A stretch of 39,708 bases of DNA from positions 59,058-98,765 of the forward strand of contig CAPBNZ010000001.1 in the NCBI GenBank assembly GCA_948585895.1, read 5' to 3'. This document shows positions 9,836-17,885 of this stretch, piece after piece. The notes below the pieces were generated by a model. That model did no database searches, was not told the DNA's origin, and saw only the letters and a list, made by a program, of their open reading frames with translations. This DNA is from an uncultured Clostridia bacterium. Lineage in GTDB: Bacteria > Bacillota > Clostridia > TANB77 > CAG-508. Both the position numbers and the translations under genes were made by a program. Position 1 is the stretch's first letter. The number at the start of each line of letters is the position of its first letter.

Positions 9836-10427
9836 ATTTTTTCTTTTTTTCTTTTTTATCTACAGTAACTTCTTTTTTTAAATCTTGCTTATCAATAAAC
9901 CCCTTATGATACAAATCTCTAACATACATAATTAAAGAAAAAATAGTGGTAACTAATGCCAAGGCAAATAGACCTAAGTCTAAATTTTCCCAAATACCAG
10001 TTAGATTAAACTGTTTTAATAAAAGAGATATAACAATAGCAATGTAAAATAGAACAGTAGCAAGTTTACCATACCATCTGCTATAAACAACTACATCTTT
10101 TCCATAAAGGAAAGAAGCACCACAAATCATAATAAATTCTTTCAATAATACAATTAGCAAAATCCAAACAGGAATGATATTGGCAAATACAAGAGAAGCT
10201 AAAGTAGCTATTTGTGTTAGTTTATCAGCTAGAGGATCCATTAGTTTTCCAAAATTAGAAATTAAATTAAATCTTCTAGCAATAAAACCATCAGCAATAT
10301 CTGTTAAGCCAGATATGGTAAAGAAAACAAAGGCTAATATATAGTTACCAGTAAAAATATAAAAAACAATAACTGGTATTAGCAAGAATCGAAGGATGGT
10401 TAAAGTATTGGGTATATATTTTAACAT
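9834..10427 (-). CDS. pgsA: CDP-diacylglycerol--glycerol-3-phosphate 3-phosphatidyltransferase
   Basis: A 197-aa integral membrane enzyme making phosphatidylglycerol phosphate, the committed step to phosphatidylglycerol and cardiolipin. The CDP-alcohol phosphatidyltransferase signature D-G-x2-A-R-x8-G-x3-D-x3-D is complete: Asp46, Gly47, Ala50, Arg51, Gly60, Asp64 and Asp68. Several membrane helices surround it, and the C-terminus is a Lys-rich tail. It lies 9 bp after the clpE-like gene and may share its transcript. Confidence 0.93.
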   Translation of the reverse strand: MLKYIPNTLTILRFLLIPVIVFYIFTGNYILAFVFFTISGLTDIADGFIARRFNLISNFGKLMDPLADKLTQIATLASLVFANIIPVWILLIVLLKEFIMICGASFLYGKDVVVYSRWYGKLATVLFYIAIVISLLLKQFNLTGIWENLDLGLFALALVTTIFSLIMYVRDLYHKGFIDKQDLKKEVTVDKKEKKKK

Positions 10428-10436
10428 AATTTTCTC

Positions 10437-12800
10437 CTATTTTATTTCGAATTTTAGTTTGTCATTTTTAAGGTTTAATGCGACTGTTTTTCCGTCTACA
10501 AGTTCACCACGTAAAATCATCTCTGAAAGTTCGTCATCAATGTATCTTTGAATCGCTCTTCTCAAAGGTCTAGCACCAAATTTAATATCGGTTCCTTTTT
10601 CTAAGATAAAGTCTTTTGCTTTTGGTTGAATTGTAATTTGAATATCCTTGTCTTTTAAAGCATTTACCGTATCTTGCAACATTAAATCTACAATTTGTAA
10701 TAATTGTTCTTTTGTTAAAGAATCAAAAGCTACCACTTCGTCTATTCTGTTTAAAAATTCAGGACGAAATGTTTCTTTTAAATTATCCATAATTTTGTGT
10801 TTATTAAGAGTTTGCCCACCAAATCCAATAGAATTGTTATTTAAGTTAGAACCAGCATTAGATGTCATAATAATAATTGTATTGGAAAAGCTAACAGAAT
10901 TACCTTGGCTATCTGTCAATTTTCCATCATCTAATACTTGTAGTAAAATATTAAATACGTCAGGATGAGCTTTTTCAATTTCATCTAATAAAATAATAGA
11001 GTAAGGTTTTCTTTTTACTTTATCAGTTAATTGACCAGCATCATCATAACCAACATACCCTGGAGGTGCACCAATTAATTTAGAAGTAGAATGACTTTCC
11101 ATATATTCAGACATATCAATTCGAATAATAGATTCTTCACTTCCAAACATTTCGTAAGCAAGAGATTTAGCAAGCTCTGTTTTTCCGACACCAGTTGGTC
11201 CAACGAAAATAAAAGATGGTGGTCTTTTGGTACTTTGTAAACCAGCACGATTTCTTCGAATAGCTCTTGCTACACTACTAACAGCTTGTTGTTGGCCAAC
11301 AACTCTTTTATGAAGATTGGTTTCTAAATTTAATAATTTTTGTGTTTCTGCTTCTGTTATTTTTTTTACAGGTATTTTTGTCCAGTTTTCAATAACATTG
11401 GCAATATCTTGAATGGTAATTTGCTTTAACTTCATTTTGCCATTTAATTTATCAATTTCTTCGATTAGTTGGCATTCACGCGTTTTTAAGTCAGCAGCTC
11501 GCTGATAGTCTTCCGTTGAGTCAGCAGCAATTACTTCTTCTTTTTCTATTTGTACATGAGAAAGCTCTTGTTTTAGCATTTCTAATTTGTATAAATCTTT
11601 ATTTTCTAAATTAATTCTTGAACAGGCTTCATCTAAAATGTCAATTGCTTTATCTGGTAAAAATCTATCATGAATATATTTTTCAGACATAATTACTGCC
11701 TGACGAATCACATCAGAAGAGATTTTTACTTTATGGTATTCCTCATAGTATTTTTTTATGCCTTCCAATATACCAATGGAATCATCAACAGTTGGTTCTT
11801 CTACTAAAACTTGTTGAAATCTTCTTTCTAAAGCAGAATCTTTTTCAATGTATTTTCTGTATTCTTTTAAAGTAGTGGTACCAATTAGTTGAATTTCTCC
11901 ATTGGATAAAGCTGGTTTTAAGATGTTAGCAGCATTCATAGAGTGTTCTCCATCACCAGCACCAATAATGTTGTGAATTTCATCAATAACTAAAATAATA
12001 TTTCCATATTCTTTACATTCATCGATAATTCCTTTCATTCTGGATTCAAATTGACCTCTAAATTGTGTACCAGCAATAACAGATGTCATATCTAATAAAT
12101 ATACTTCTTTATTTAAAAGTTTAGCTGGTACATTTTGATTGGCAATTTTTATGGCTAATCCTTGTGCAATAGCTGTTTTTCCAACCCCTGGTTCACCAAT
12201 TAAACAAGGATTATTTTTAGAACGCCTATTTAGAATTTGAACAATTCTTTGAATTTCTTTATCTCTACCAATTATGATATCAAGTTCATTATTTTTGGCT
12301 TTTATAGTTAAATTGGTTCCATAAGTATCTAGAAATTTTTTCTTTTTATTTTGTTTTGTATTTTTCTTTTTTTCTACTTTTACTTTTTTTCTACTACCTA
12401 ACGGTTCTTCTTGCCCTTCTTTATTTTTATGATTTTGTCCATGAAACATATTAGAGAAAATGGAACCAAGTGGAATAGCAGCACCTGTGATTTTAGGAGC
12501 ATCTTCTTCACTATTTGGGTCAGTATTTTCAAAAGTAATAGCACCTTCCATATTTTCAATGTCTTCTAAATTGATATTTTCTGCTAGGTCTTTAAAAATA
12601 CTTTCAAATTGTTTCGTCATATCAGATAAATTAATTTTGTCTTTTGATAAAATATCATTTTGTTTAGATAATACTTCATTCGGATTGATGCCTTTTTTCT
12701 TAGCACAGTCATAACAATAGCCTTCCATGGATTCTATTCCATTTTCTATTTTTTTATAAAAAAGTATAGCTGGGTTTTTATTACATTCTGAACATAACAT
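10437..12800 (-). CDS. clpE: ClpE-like Clp ATPase (AAA+ unfoldase with N-terminal zinc finger)
   Basis: A 787-aa HSP100 unfoldase that feeds proteins to ClpP. The N-terminus has a zinc finger (Cys3, Cys6, Cys29, Cys32) in place of the ClpC N-domain, as in ClpE. AAA-1 has Walker A GEPGVGKT (202-209) and Walker B VIDE near 271. A UVR-like coiled segment lies at about 421-453. AAA-2 has Walker A GPTGVGKT (534-541) and an IGF loop (658-660) for docking on ClpP. A Lys-rich linker (about 137-155) precedes AAA-1. No mcsA, mcsB or ctsR gene is nearby. Regulation may be through a palindrome in its promoter. Confidence 0.88.
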   Translation of the reverse strand: MLCSECNKNPAILFYKKIENGIESMEGYCYDCAKKKGINPNEVLSKQNDILSKDKINLSDMTKQFESIFKDLAENINLEDIENMEGAITFENTDPNSEEDAPKITGAAIPLGSIFSNMFHGQNHKNKEGQEEPLGSRKKVKVEKKKNTKQNKKKKFLDTYGTNLTIKAKNNELDIIIGRDKEIQRIVQILNRRSKNNPCLIGEPGVGKTAIAQGLAIKIANQNVPAKLLNKEVYLLDMTSVIAGTQFRGQFESRMKGIIDECKEYGNIILVIDEIHNIIGAGDGEHSMNAANILKPALSNGEIQLIGTTTLKEYRKYIEKDSALERRFQQVLVEEPTVDDSIGILEGIKKYYEEYHKVKISSDVIRQAVIMSEKYIHDRFLPDKAIDILDEACSRINLENKDLYKLEMLKQELSHVQIEKEEVIAADSTEDYQRAADLKTRECQLIEEIDKLNGKMKLKQITIQDIANVIENWTKIPVKKITEAETQKLLNLETNLHKRVVGQQQAVSSVARAIRRNRAGLQSTKRPPSFIFVGPTGVGKTELAKSLAYEMFGSEESIIRIDMSEYMESHSTSKLIGAPPGYVGYDDAGQLTDKVKRKPYSIILLDEIEKAHPDVFNILLQVLDDGKLTDSQGNSVSFSNTIIIMTSNAGSNLNNNSIGFGGQTLNKHKIMDNLKETFRPEFLNRIDEVVAFDSLTKEQLLQIVDLMLQDTVNALKDKDIQITIQPKAKDFILEKGTDIKFGARPLRRAIQRYIDDELSEMILRGELVDGKTVALNLKNDKLKFEIK

Positions 12801-12842
12801 ATATTAAAAATTCCTCATTTCTATTTAATTTTAATCTATCAT

Positions 12843-12871
12843 ATCATATCGCAAAAATGCGAAATAGTCAA
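12843..12871 (-). promoter_or_regulatory. clpE promoter with a palindrome inside the spacer
   Basis: Minus strand: TTGACT (12871-12866), 17-nt spacer, TATGAT (12848-12843). The spacer contains the inverted repeat TCGCA-N4-TGCGA (12849-12862), which fills most of the RNA polymerase contact region. It is not a CIRCE element and I see no clear CtsR heptad repeat, so the cognate regulator is unknown. Confidence 0.6.
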
Positions 12872-13026
12872 TAAAGATGGGGAGAATACCTAAAAAAATG
12901 TAACAATTAGAACAATATGGTTTACCTAAGACAATGGATTCATTCAAAATGTTATCCTATCAATATTTTGGAATAATTAGAAAGAAGATTATCAGCTAGA
13001 TTACTATTGGAAATATGTATGAGAAC

Positions 13027-13055
13027 TTGCAAATTTTATATAAAAATGATATAAT
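13027..13055 (+). promoter_or_regulatory. SigA promoter of the 103-aa orphan gene
   Basis: TTGCAA (13027-13032), 17-nt spacer, TATAAT (13050-13055). A ~70-nt leader follows with two small potential hairpins (CTGA-N4-TCAG, and GCTACC pairing with GGTGGC using one G-U). Confidence 0.7.
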
Positions 13056-13130
13056 AAAGCTTGTAACTGAAAAATCAGTATTAAGTAAGCTACCAGAATA
13101 TGGTGGCAAAGTGCAAGGAGGCACAAAAAA

Positions 13131-13442
13131 ATGAAAAAAGAAATTGCAAAGGAAAAATTAACTCTCTCAATTTTAGCTTGGATTGAAGTATGGGGACCAA
13201 ATGAAAGAGAGCGGTTGTTACATTCTGGAGGCATTACGATGCCATTAGGCGAAATCATGTGCCATGCGACTAACAGGTCGGCATGGAGTAATAGCATTTC
13301 GAGTGCATCTAATGTAGAGAAGGATGTGAAAGAAATAGCTTTGGAAGCTGCCAAATCTGCTTTTAAGGAAGCGGTAAAGGTAGAGGTAACGAAAGAAGAA
13401 AAACAAGGATGGATTATTAAGTTTTCTAGAAAAACAGAATAA
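13131..13442 (+). CDS. Orphan 103-aa protein of unknown function
   Basis: Not recognised. It has a SigA-type promoter, a strong ribosome binding site (AAGGAGG just before ATG 13131) and a strong terminator, so it is very likely expressed on its own. There is no signal peptide or membrane helix. The middle (GGITMPLGEIMCHATNRSAW) is unusual, with Cys and His close together; the C-terminal half is Lys/Glu/Ala-rich and predicted helical. It lies next to an IS200 remnant and may have arrived with mobile DNA. Confidence 0.7.
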   Translation: MKKEIAKEKLTLSILAWIEVWGPNERERLLHSGGITMPLGEIMCHATNRSAWSNSISSASNVEKDVKEIALEAAKSAFKEAVKVEVTKEEKQGWIIKFSRKTE

Positions 13443-13455
13443 TCTATCTTGGTTA

Positions 13456-13490
13456 ACCCACACACGAATCGTTTTCGTGTGTGGGTATAT
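13456..13490 (+). terminator. Strong intrinsic terminator after the orphan gene
   Basis: A perfect 13-bp stem (ACCCACACACGAA at 13456-13468 with TTCGTGTGTGGGT at 13474-13486), 5-nt loop, followed by ATATTTTATT. Confidence 0.9.
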
Positions 13491-13499
13491 TTTATTACG

Positions 13500-14115
13500 C
13501 TTTAGCCTTGTGAAACGAAGTGGAACAAAAACCACGTGCTATGCGCGTGAGATTAAAAGCTTTAAGCACACACAAAGTGGTTATGCAAGTATCACATAGT
13601 ATTCATTCCAAAATATAGAAGAAAGGTAATATATCATAAGTTAAGAGCAGATATACAAGGATAAATACGAGATTTATGCAAATGGAAAGGTGTTGAAATA
13701 ATAGAAGGACACATGATGCCAGACCATGTACACTTATTGTTATCAATACCACCAAAACAAAATATATCAAGTTTTATGGGGTATTTGAAGGGGAAAAGTT
13801 CAATGATGATATTCAAAGACCATGGAAATTTAAGATATAAATTTGGAAATAGCAATTTTTGGGCAACAGGCTATTATGTTAGTACAGTAGGATTAAATGA
13901 AGCAAAAATAAGAAAATACATAAGAGAACAGGAAAAAGAAGATATACTTGAAGATAAATTAACGAAGACAGAATATACTAACCCTTTTAAGGGTCTGCTA
14001 AAGTAGTCAGTACGTCAAGGCTTGAACGAAGTGAAAGCCCAGCGTCTTTAGGCGCTGGCAATGTTATAAGCCCTTTTAGGGCAAGTTCAAACCACGCGTT
14101 TTACACGTGGTTATG
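13500..14115 (+). mobile_element. IS200/IS605-family insertion sequence remnant
   Basis: Subterminal hairpins flank a TnpA-type reading frame. Left: CACGTGC-TAT-GCGCGTG (13533-13549, one G-U pair). Right: AACCACG pairing with CGTGGTT (14090-14112). Between the gene and the right end there are further hairpins: an 8-bp stem at 14039-14058 (loop TTTA) and GCCC/GGGC at 14070-14082. These single-strand hairpins are what Y1 transposases of this family recognise. Exact ends are approximate because the family makes no target duplication. Only the TnpA-type frame is present; no TnpB was seen. Confidence 0.7.
13566..14006 (+). pseudogene. tnpA: IS200-type Y1 transposase TnpA, inactivated
   Basis: The frame reads KWLCKYHIVFIPKYRRK, then a TAA at 13662-13664, then IRDLCKWKGVE and onward to the stop at 14006. 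The HUH motif lies in MMPDHVHLLLSIPP and the catalytic Tyr region in IRKYIREQEK; FMGYLKGKSS and FWATGYYVSTVGLNEA are also typical. The in-frame TAA stands where a Tyr codon is expected. A second TAA at 13563 closes the frame upstream, and there is no start codon between it and the conserved part. The gene cannot make full-length enzyme; an ATG at 13713 could give only a 97-residue C-terminal piece. Confidence 0.85.
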
Positions 14116-14226
14116 ATTGGATAGAAAATTTCTACAAAGTTTTCGCACATGAACAAAAATGAGACAGGTAAGTAATCCAAAAGGCAAAAGATTGGAAGCA
14201 TATCTTTTTTTGTTCTAAAAATATAG

Positions 14227-14255
14227 TTGCCAAAGCTAGTGGCAAATGTTATAAT
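14227..14255 (+). promoter_or_regulatory. SigA promoter of the RsiV-like gene
   Basis: TTGCCA (14227-14232), 17-nt spacer, TATAAT (14250-14255). It lies just outside the right end of the IS remnant, with the ribosome binding site AAGAGGAG at 14273-14280. Confidence 0.75.
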
Positions 14256-14287
14256 AGGAAAGGCAAAATCAAGAAGAGGAGCAAAAA

Positions 14288-15145
14288 ATGAAAGTAGTTT
14301 TAGCAGAACAGAAAGTATTTAATAAAAAGCAAGTAGCTATTTATATAAGTATTGGGGTAATTTGTATTATTTCCATTATAGTAGCATTGTATATTCAATT
14401 TTATGCTAGAATTGATATAGGAAAATTATTAGGATTTCGTACAGAAGTAGAACTAGGAAATAAGACAGAAGAAGAGACACAATTATTAAAAGCACAATTT
14501 GACCATATTTTTACAAATAGCCTTCACAATGAAGAGGCACAAACGAATAAAAAGAAGGAAAGTGAGAAAGCACTTGTTTATACAAAAATAGAAAGAAAAG
14601 AAAGTAAAGTTAATAGTTATGATGTAGAAGTACATATTCCTTATATTAATATTGATAATGAAAAGATAGAAGAATATAATAAAGAAATAGAAGATTTTGT
14701 TAATAAAACAGCTAATGTATTAGCGACTCAAAATAAGAACATAATTTATACAGTAGAATATGTAGCCAATGTACAAAATGATATGTTATCTTTAATCATT
14801 CGTTCCAATTTAAAAGAAGGTTCTAGTGCACAAAGAGTGATTATTCAGACTTATAATTATGATTTAAGAAACAATAAGGAAATTACATTAGAAGAAGTGC
14901 TAAAAATAAAAAATATGAATTCCTTTGAATTGCAGGAAAAAATAAAAAGTGAAATTAGTATGGAGCAAAAGAAAGTAGAAGATTTAAAGACATTAGGTTA
15001 TACTATTTATAGTAGAGAAATAGAAAGTGATAAGTACAAAATAGAAAATACAAAAGAATTTTATGTGACAAATAACACTTTATATGTAATTTATGCTTAT
15101 GGAAATGAAACTTTCACAAGTGAGGTTGATTTGATTGTTGTATAA
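14288..15145 (+). CDS. Membrane-anchored extracellular protein, possibly RsiV/DUF3298-like
   Basis: A 285-aa protein with one membrane helix at about 17-38 (AIYISIGVICIISIIVALYI) and a large extracytoplasmic part. The pattern of a periplasmic-type domain ending in FYVTNNTLYVIYAYGNETF resembles the DUF3298/DUF4163 fold found in RsiV-type anti-sigma factors and PdaC-like proteins, but the match is from memory and weak. No sigma factor gene adjoins it. It is followed 11 bp later by a glucosaminidase gene, so an envelope role is likely. Confidence 0.5.
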   Translation: MKVVLAEQKVFNKKQVAIYISIGVICIISIIVALYIQFYARIDIGKLLGFRTEVELGNKTEEETQLLKAQFDHIFTNSLHNEEAQTNKKKESEKALVYTKIERKESKVNSYDVEVHIPYINIDNEKIEEYNKEIEDFVNKTANVLATQNKNIIYTVEYVANVQNDMLSLIIRSNLKEGSSAQRVIIQTYNYDLRNNKEITLEEVLKIKNMNSFELQEKIKSEISMEQKKVEDLKTLGYTIYSREIESDKYKIENTKEFYVTNNTLYVIYAYGNETFTSEVDLIVV

Positions 15146-15156
15146 AAAAGAAAGGT

Positions 15157-16218
15157 ATGGAAAATTGTTTAATGAATAAAATCAAAAATGTAATAAAAAA
15201 TCATAGAAGACAATTAAAGATTTTAGGCATAATAATACTAAGTAGCATTCTATTCTTCGTCATAATAATTGCCATACGAAGAGGAGAAAACAAACAAAAA
15301 TATGTGATTTATAATGGAGAAAATTTAACAGAAAGTAAATATCCTGGTTATAAACAACGAATAAACCAATTGAAAGAAAAATATCCTAATTGGACATTTA
15401 CTTTATTTTATACAAGATTAGACTGGAATGAAGTAATTAGCGAAGAAGGTCATTCAGATACTAGAAAGAATCCTTTCAATTTAATTCCAGATTCTTCTAA
15501 CTATCCAGAAGATTGGAAATGTGAAATTGATAAAGAAAAAACATTTGATAATGGAACTTGGCTTTGTGCCTCTAATAAAGCAATAAGACATCAAATGGAT
15601 ATAAGAAACCTATTAAATGAAAATAAAATATTTCAACTGAAAGAATTAAATTATGTAGAAGAAGCACAAACCAATGAAGGAATGGAAGAAATAACAGAAC
15701 AGACCTTTTTGGAAAAAGAAAGTATTAGAGAAGCATTATTACAAGCTAGTAAACTTGCAAACCTAGATCCATATTTTATCACTGCTAGACTAATTCAAGA
15801 GCAAGGAAGAAAAGGATCGACTCTATCTAAAGGATATGAATATAATCAAGTGACCATATATAATGTGTTTAATGTCAATGCTTATGGGAATTCGAAAAAC
15901 GAAATATTACAAAATGCGGCAAAGTATGCTTATGAACAAGGATGGGACACACTGGAAAAATCCATTATGGGTGGAATTGAATTTGTAAAAGAGAGTTATA
16001 TTAATAAAGGGCAAAACACGTTATATTTACAAAAATTTGATATTGTAAATCAAGATGGAAAATTATATACCAATCAATATATGCAAAATTTATTAGCACC
16101 AGAGTCAGAGGCCGCTAATATGTTAAAAATTTATAAAGTATCAAATACAATAGATTATCAGTTTAATTTTATAATTCCATTATATGAAAATATGCCAAAA
16201 GAGATATCAGAGAAGTAA
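15157..16218 (+). CDS. Membrane-anchored N-acetylglucosaminidase (GH73-like)
   Basis: A 353-aa protein with an N-terminal membrane anchor (about 20-42) and a C-terminal glucosaminidase domain of the LytD/GH73 type. The putative catalytic Glu is in FITARLIQEQG. The later VTIYNVFNVNAYGNS and AYEQGWDTLEKSIMGG are the usual substrate-cleft and C-terminal motifs. It would cleave GlcNAc-MurNAc bonds in peptidoglycan. The start is uncertain: ATG 15157 sits only 1 nt after GAAAGG, while ATG 15172 is about 16 nt away from it; both are in frame. It forms an operon with the preceding gene. Confidence 0.8.
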   Translation: MENCLMNKIKNVIKNHRRQLKILGIIILSSILFFVIIIAIRRGENKQKYVIYNGENLTESKYPGYKQRINQLKEKYPNWTFTLFYTRLDWNEVISEEGHSDTRKNPFNLIPDSSNYPEDWKCEIDKEKTFDNGTWLCASNKAIRHQMDIRNLLNENKIFQLKELNYVEEAQTNEGMEEITEQTFLEKESIREALLQASKLANLDPYFITARLIQEQGRKGSTLSKGYEYNQVTIYNVFNVNAYGNSKNEILQNAAKYAYEQGWDTLEKSIMGGIEFVKESYINKGQNTLYLQKFDIVNQDGKLYTNQYMQNLLAPESEAANMLKIYKVSNTIDYQFNFIIPLYENMPKEISEK

Positions 16219-16221
16219 TAA

Positions 16222-16488
16222 AAAAACATTGTTATTTCTTTAATATTTTTATATGTAAATGAGAATTTTAGGAAAAATAAAATAGGTTCACATTTAATAA
16301 ATAAAGCTATTGAATATTGTAAAGAAGAGGAACTAGTTGGAATACATCTGTACACATTAGATTTTCAGGCAAAAGGTTTTTATGAGAAAAAAGGATTTAA
16401 GTTGATTGCTGAAATAAAAGATTGGCCTAAAGGTATTACCAGATATGAATTTATAAAGTATATAGATAATGACAATGTCCAATATTAG
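16222..16488 (+). pseudogene. GNAT acetyltransferase, C-terminal fragment
   Basis: An open frame without a start codon reads FLYVNENFRKNKIGSHLINK and continues with IHLYTLDFQAKGFYEKKGF, ending at TAG 16486. This is the acetyl-CoA binding region (R-x-x-x-x-G-S/A) and C-terminal strands of a GNAT acetyltransferase. The N-terminal half is missing and a stop lies directly upstream at 16219, only three bases after the glucosaminidase gene ends. It is a deletion remnant. Confidence 0.75.
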
Positions 16489-16866
16489 TTAGTTTATAAA
16501 AACAAAAGTAAAATTTGAAAAGTTCGATATAATAGCTGAATTTACTGTATTTGAAGATTTTATTAGTTTTGAGCAAAAGATAAACAACATTCAAATAATA
16601 CTGCAACCAGAGAGAAACAACACATATGGATACTATTGCTATAACAAGGAGATTTGGAAAAGATATAAAAAGAGAAGCGGTTGATAGCTTCTCTTTTTTG
16701 AAAATAAAAGGGGATGTTTTTAATTTCAAATCAGTATTACTTAACTGATTATGTTTGTATTTTACCAGTAGATTTTGTCCATTGTGTGAACTAAAAGTGA
16801 AAAATTGCAGTTTTTGTTTGAGTTTAAATTCAAAAAAGGTAGAAATTTGATTTATTTTATGTTAAA
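16489..16866. other. Intergenic region with a terminator
   Basis: An AT-rich region. A ~60-codon open frame without a start codon (about 16492 to the TGA at 16681) may be the tail of another lost gene, but nothing in it was recognised. The terminator at 16669-16696 follows. After it I see only AT-rich sequence leading to the metalloprotease gene. Confidence 0.35.
16669..16699 (+). terminator. Intrinsic terminator
   Basis: AAAGAGAAGC (16669-16678) pairs with GCTTCTCTTT (16687-16696) around an 8-nt loop, and the right arm runs into TTTTTT. It would end transcription through the glucosaminidase operon and the gene remnants behind it. Confidence 0.8.
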
Positions 16867-16890
16867 ATGATAGAAAAGGAAGTAAGTAGT

Positions 16891-17808
16891 ATGAGAGATT
16901 TTGTAGAAAGAATAGAAGGAAAACAATATAATATTGAAGAGGCAAAACAATTATTTATGGAATATACTTTAAGACATAAAGGGAAAATTTCACAAAGATT
17001 TAAGGATACTATCGTAAAAATATATCCATATCAATTGCCAAATGGAAGCAGAGCATTAGCCAATACAAATGTTACGAATAATACAATTAATATAAGGGAA
17101 GGGCAATCTATTGTTACTTTTTTTCATGAGTGTAAGCATTTATCAGATGCATGGAAAGATTCTTCAGGGAATTGGCATACCAATTGGGAAAATGAAGAGG
17201 ACTATGATGCACAAATGTCTTATGTTGATAGAGAAAATAATATCATAGATATAAAAAGAGGAATTAAAGGATTAGCAATGGGAGAAGCAGTTGCATAATT
17301 ATTTGCAAGTAAAGTATATTGGGATTTATGTCATAATAGTCCACAGGCATATGCCTATACTGCTCAAACAAGAAAAGTATATGATGAGGAGATAATTAAC
17401 TTAAAAAAGGTAATAACGATTTTAGGGATAAATGAAGATGAGTTATTATCTTGGAAAAGTGATAATAACTTTGGAAGAAATAGGTTGGACAAATTGTTTA
17501 TGAAGCTTACAGGGATAGAGGATTTTTGGGAGAAACTGGAATATAGGATGGATTATATTTCTATGCCTAAATTTATTCAAAAGTCACATCCACATTTTAG
17601 AATACATCAGACGGCATTAAAAAATGTTAAATTATATAAAGAAAACATTGATAACCTTCTTAATGTTTGTTTAAGAAAGGATATACAAGAGAGATATTAT
17701 AAATTAATGGGGTGTTCTAAAGAGGAGTTTGAGATGATATACCAAAATAAGTTGAAAGAATTCGAACAGCTAAATCAATATTTAATATCAACGAAGAAAG
17801 AACATTAG
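16891..17808 (+). pseudogene. HExxH zinc metalloprotease-like protein interrupted by in-frame TAA
   Basis: One continuous frame of 305 codons broken only by TAA at 17296-17298 (codon 136). The first part has the zincin motif HECKH (His79, Glu80, His83) in SIVTFFHECKHLSDAW. The stop lies in GEAVA-stop-LFASKVY, the helix expected to supply a Glu zinc ligand in gluzincin-like folds; a GAA-to-TAA or CAA-to-TAA change would explain it. The C-terminal part (17299-17808) is helical and Lys-rich. Start chosen at 16891 because AAAGGAA lies 9 nt before it. As read, only a 135-aa N-terminal piece would be made. Family not identified. Confidence 0.65.
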
Positions 17809-17833
17809 ACAACAAATGATAGTAGGAAAAATT

Positions 17834-17871
17834 AAAAAGAGTAGTTATTTTAGATAATAAATACTCTTTTT
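17834..17871. terminator. Bidirectional terminator between the metalloprotease remnant and htrA
   Basis: AAAAAGAGTA (17834-17843) pairs with TACTCTTTTT (17862-17871); an inner TTATT/AATAA pairing extends the stem after a mismatch. A- and T-tracts on both sides make it usable from either direction by the two convergent genes. Confidence 0.7.
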
Positions 17872-17885
17872 AAGTATATAATAAT

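Noticed and set aside
12872..13026. A possible gene or RNA upstream of the orphan-gene promoter
   Set aside because: Only short frames without ribosome binding sites and no stable hairpin were seen.
14007..14112. An omega-type guide RNA for a TnpB nuclease at the IS200 right end
   Set aside because: No TnpB gene is present; the hairpins are explained as transposase end-recognition structures of a TnpA-only element.
17296..17298. Programmed readthrough or an unusual genetic code at the TAA in the HExxH gene
   Set aside because: TAA ends many intact genes in the window and no recoding structure is apparent, so a nonsense mutation is more likely.
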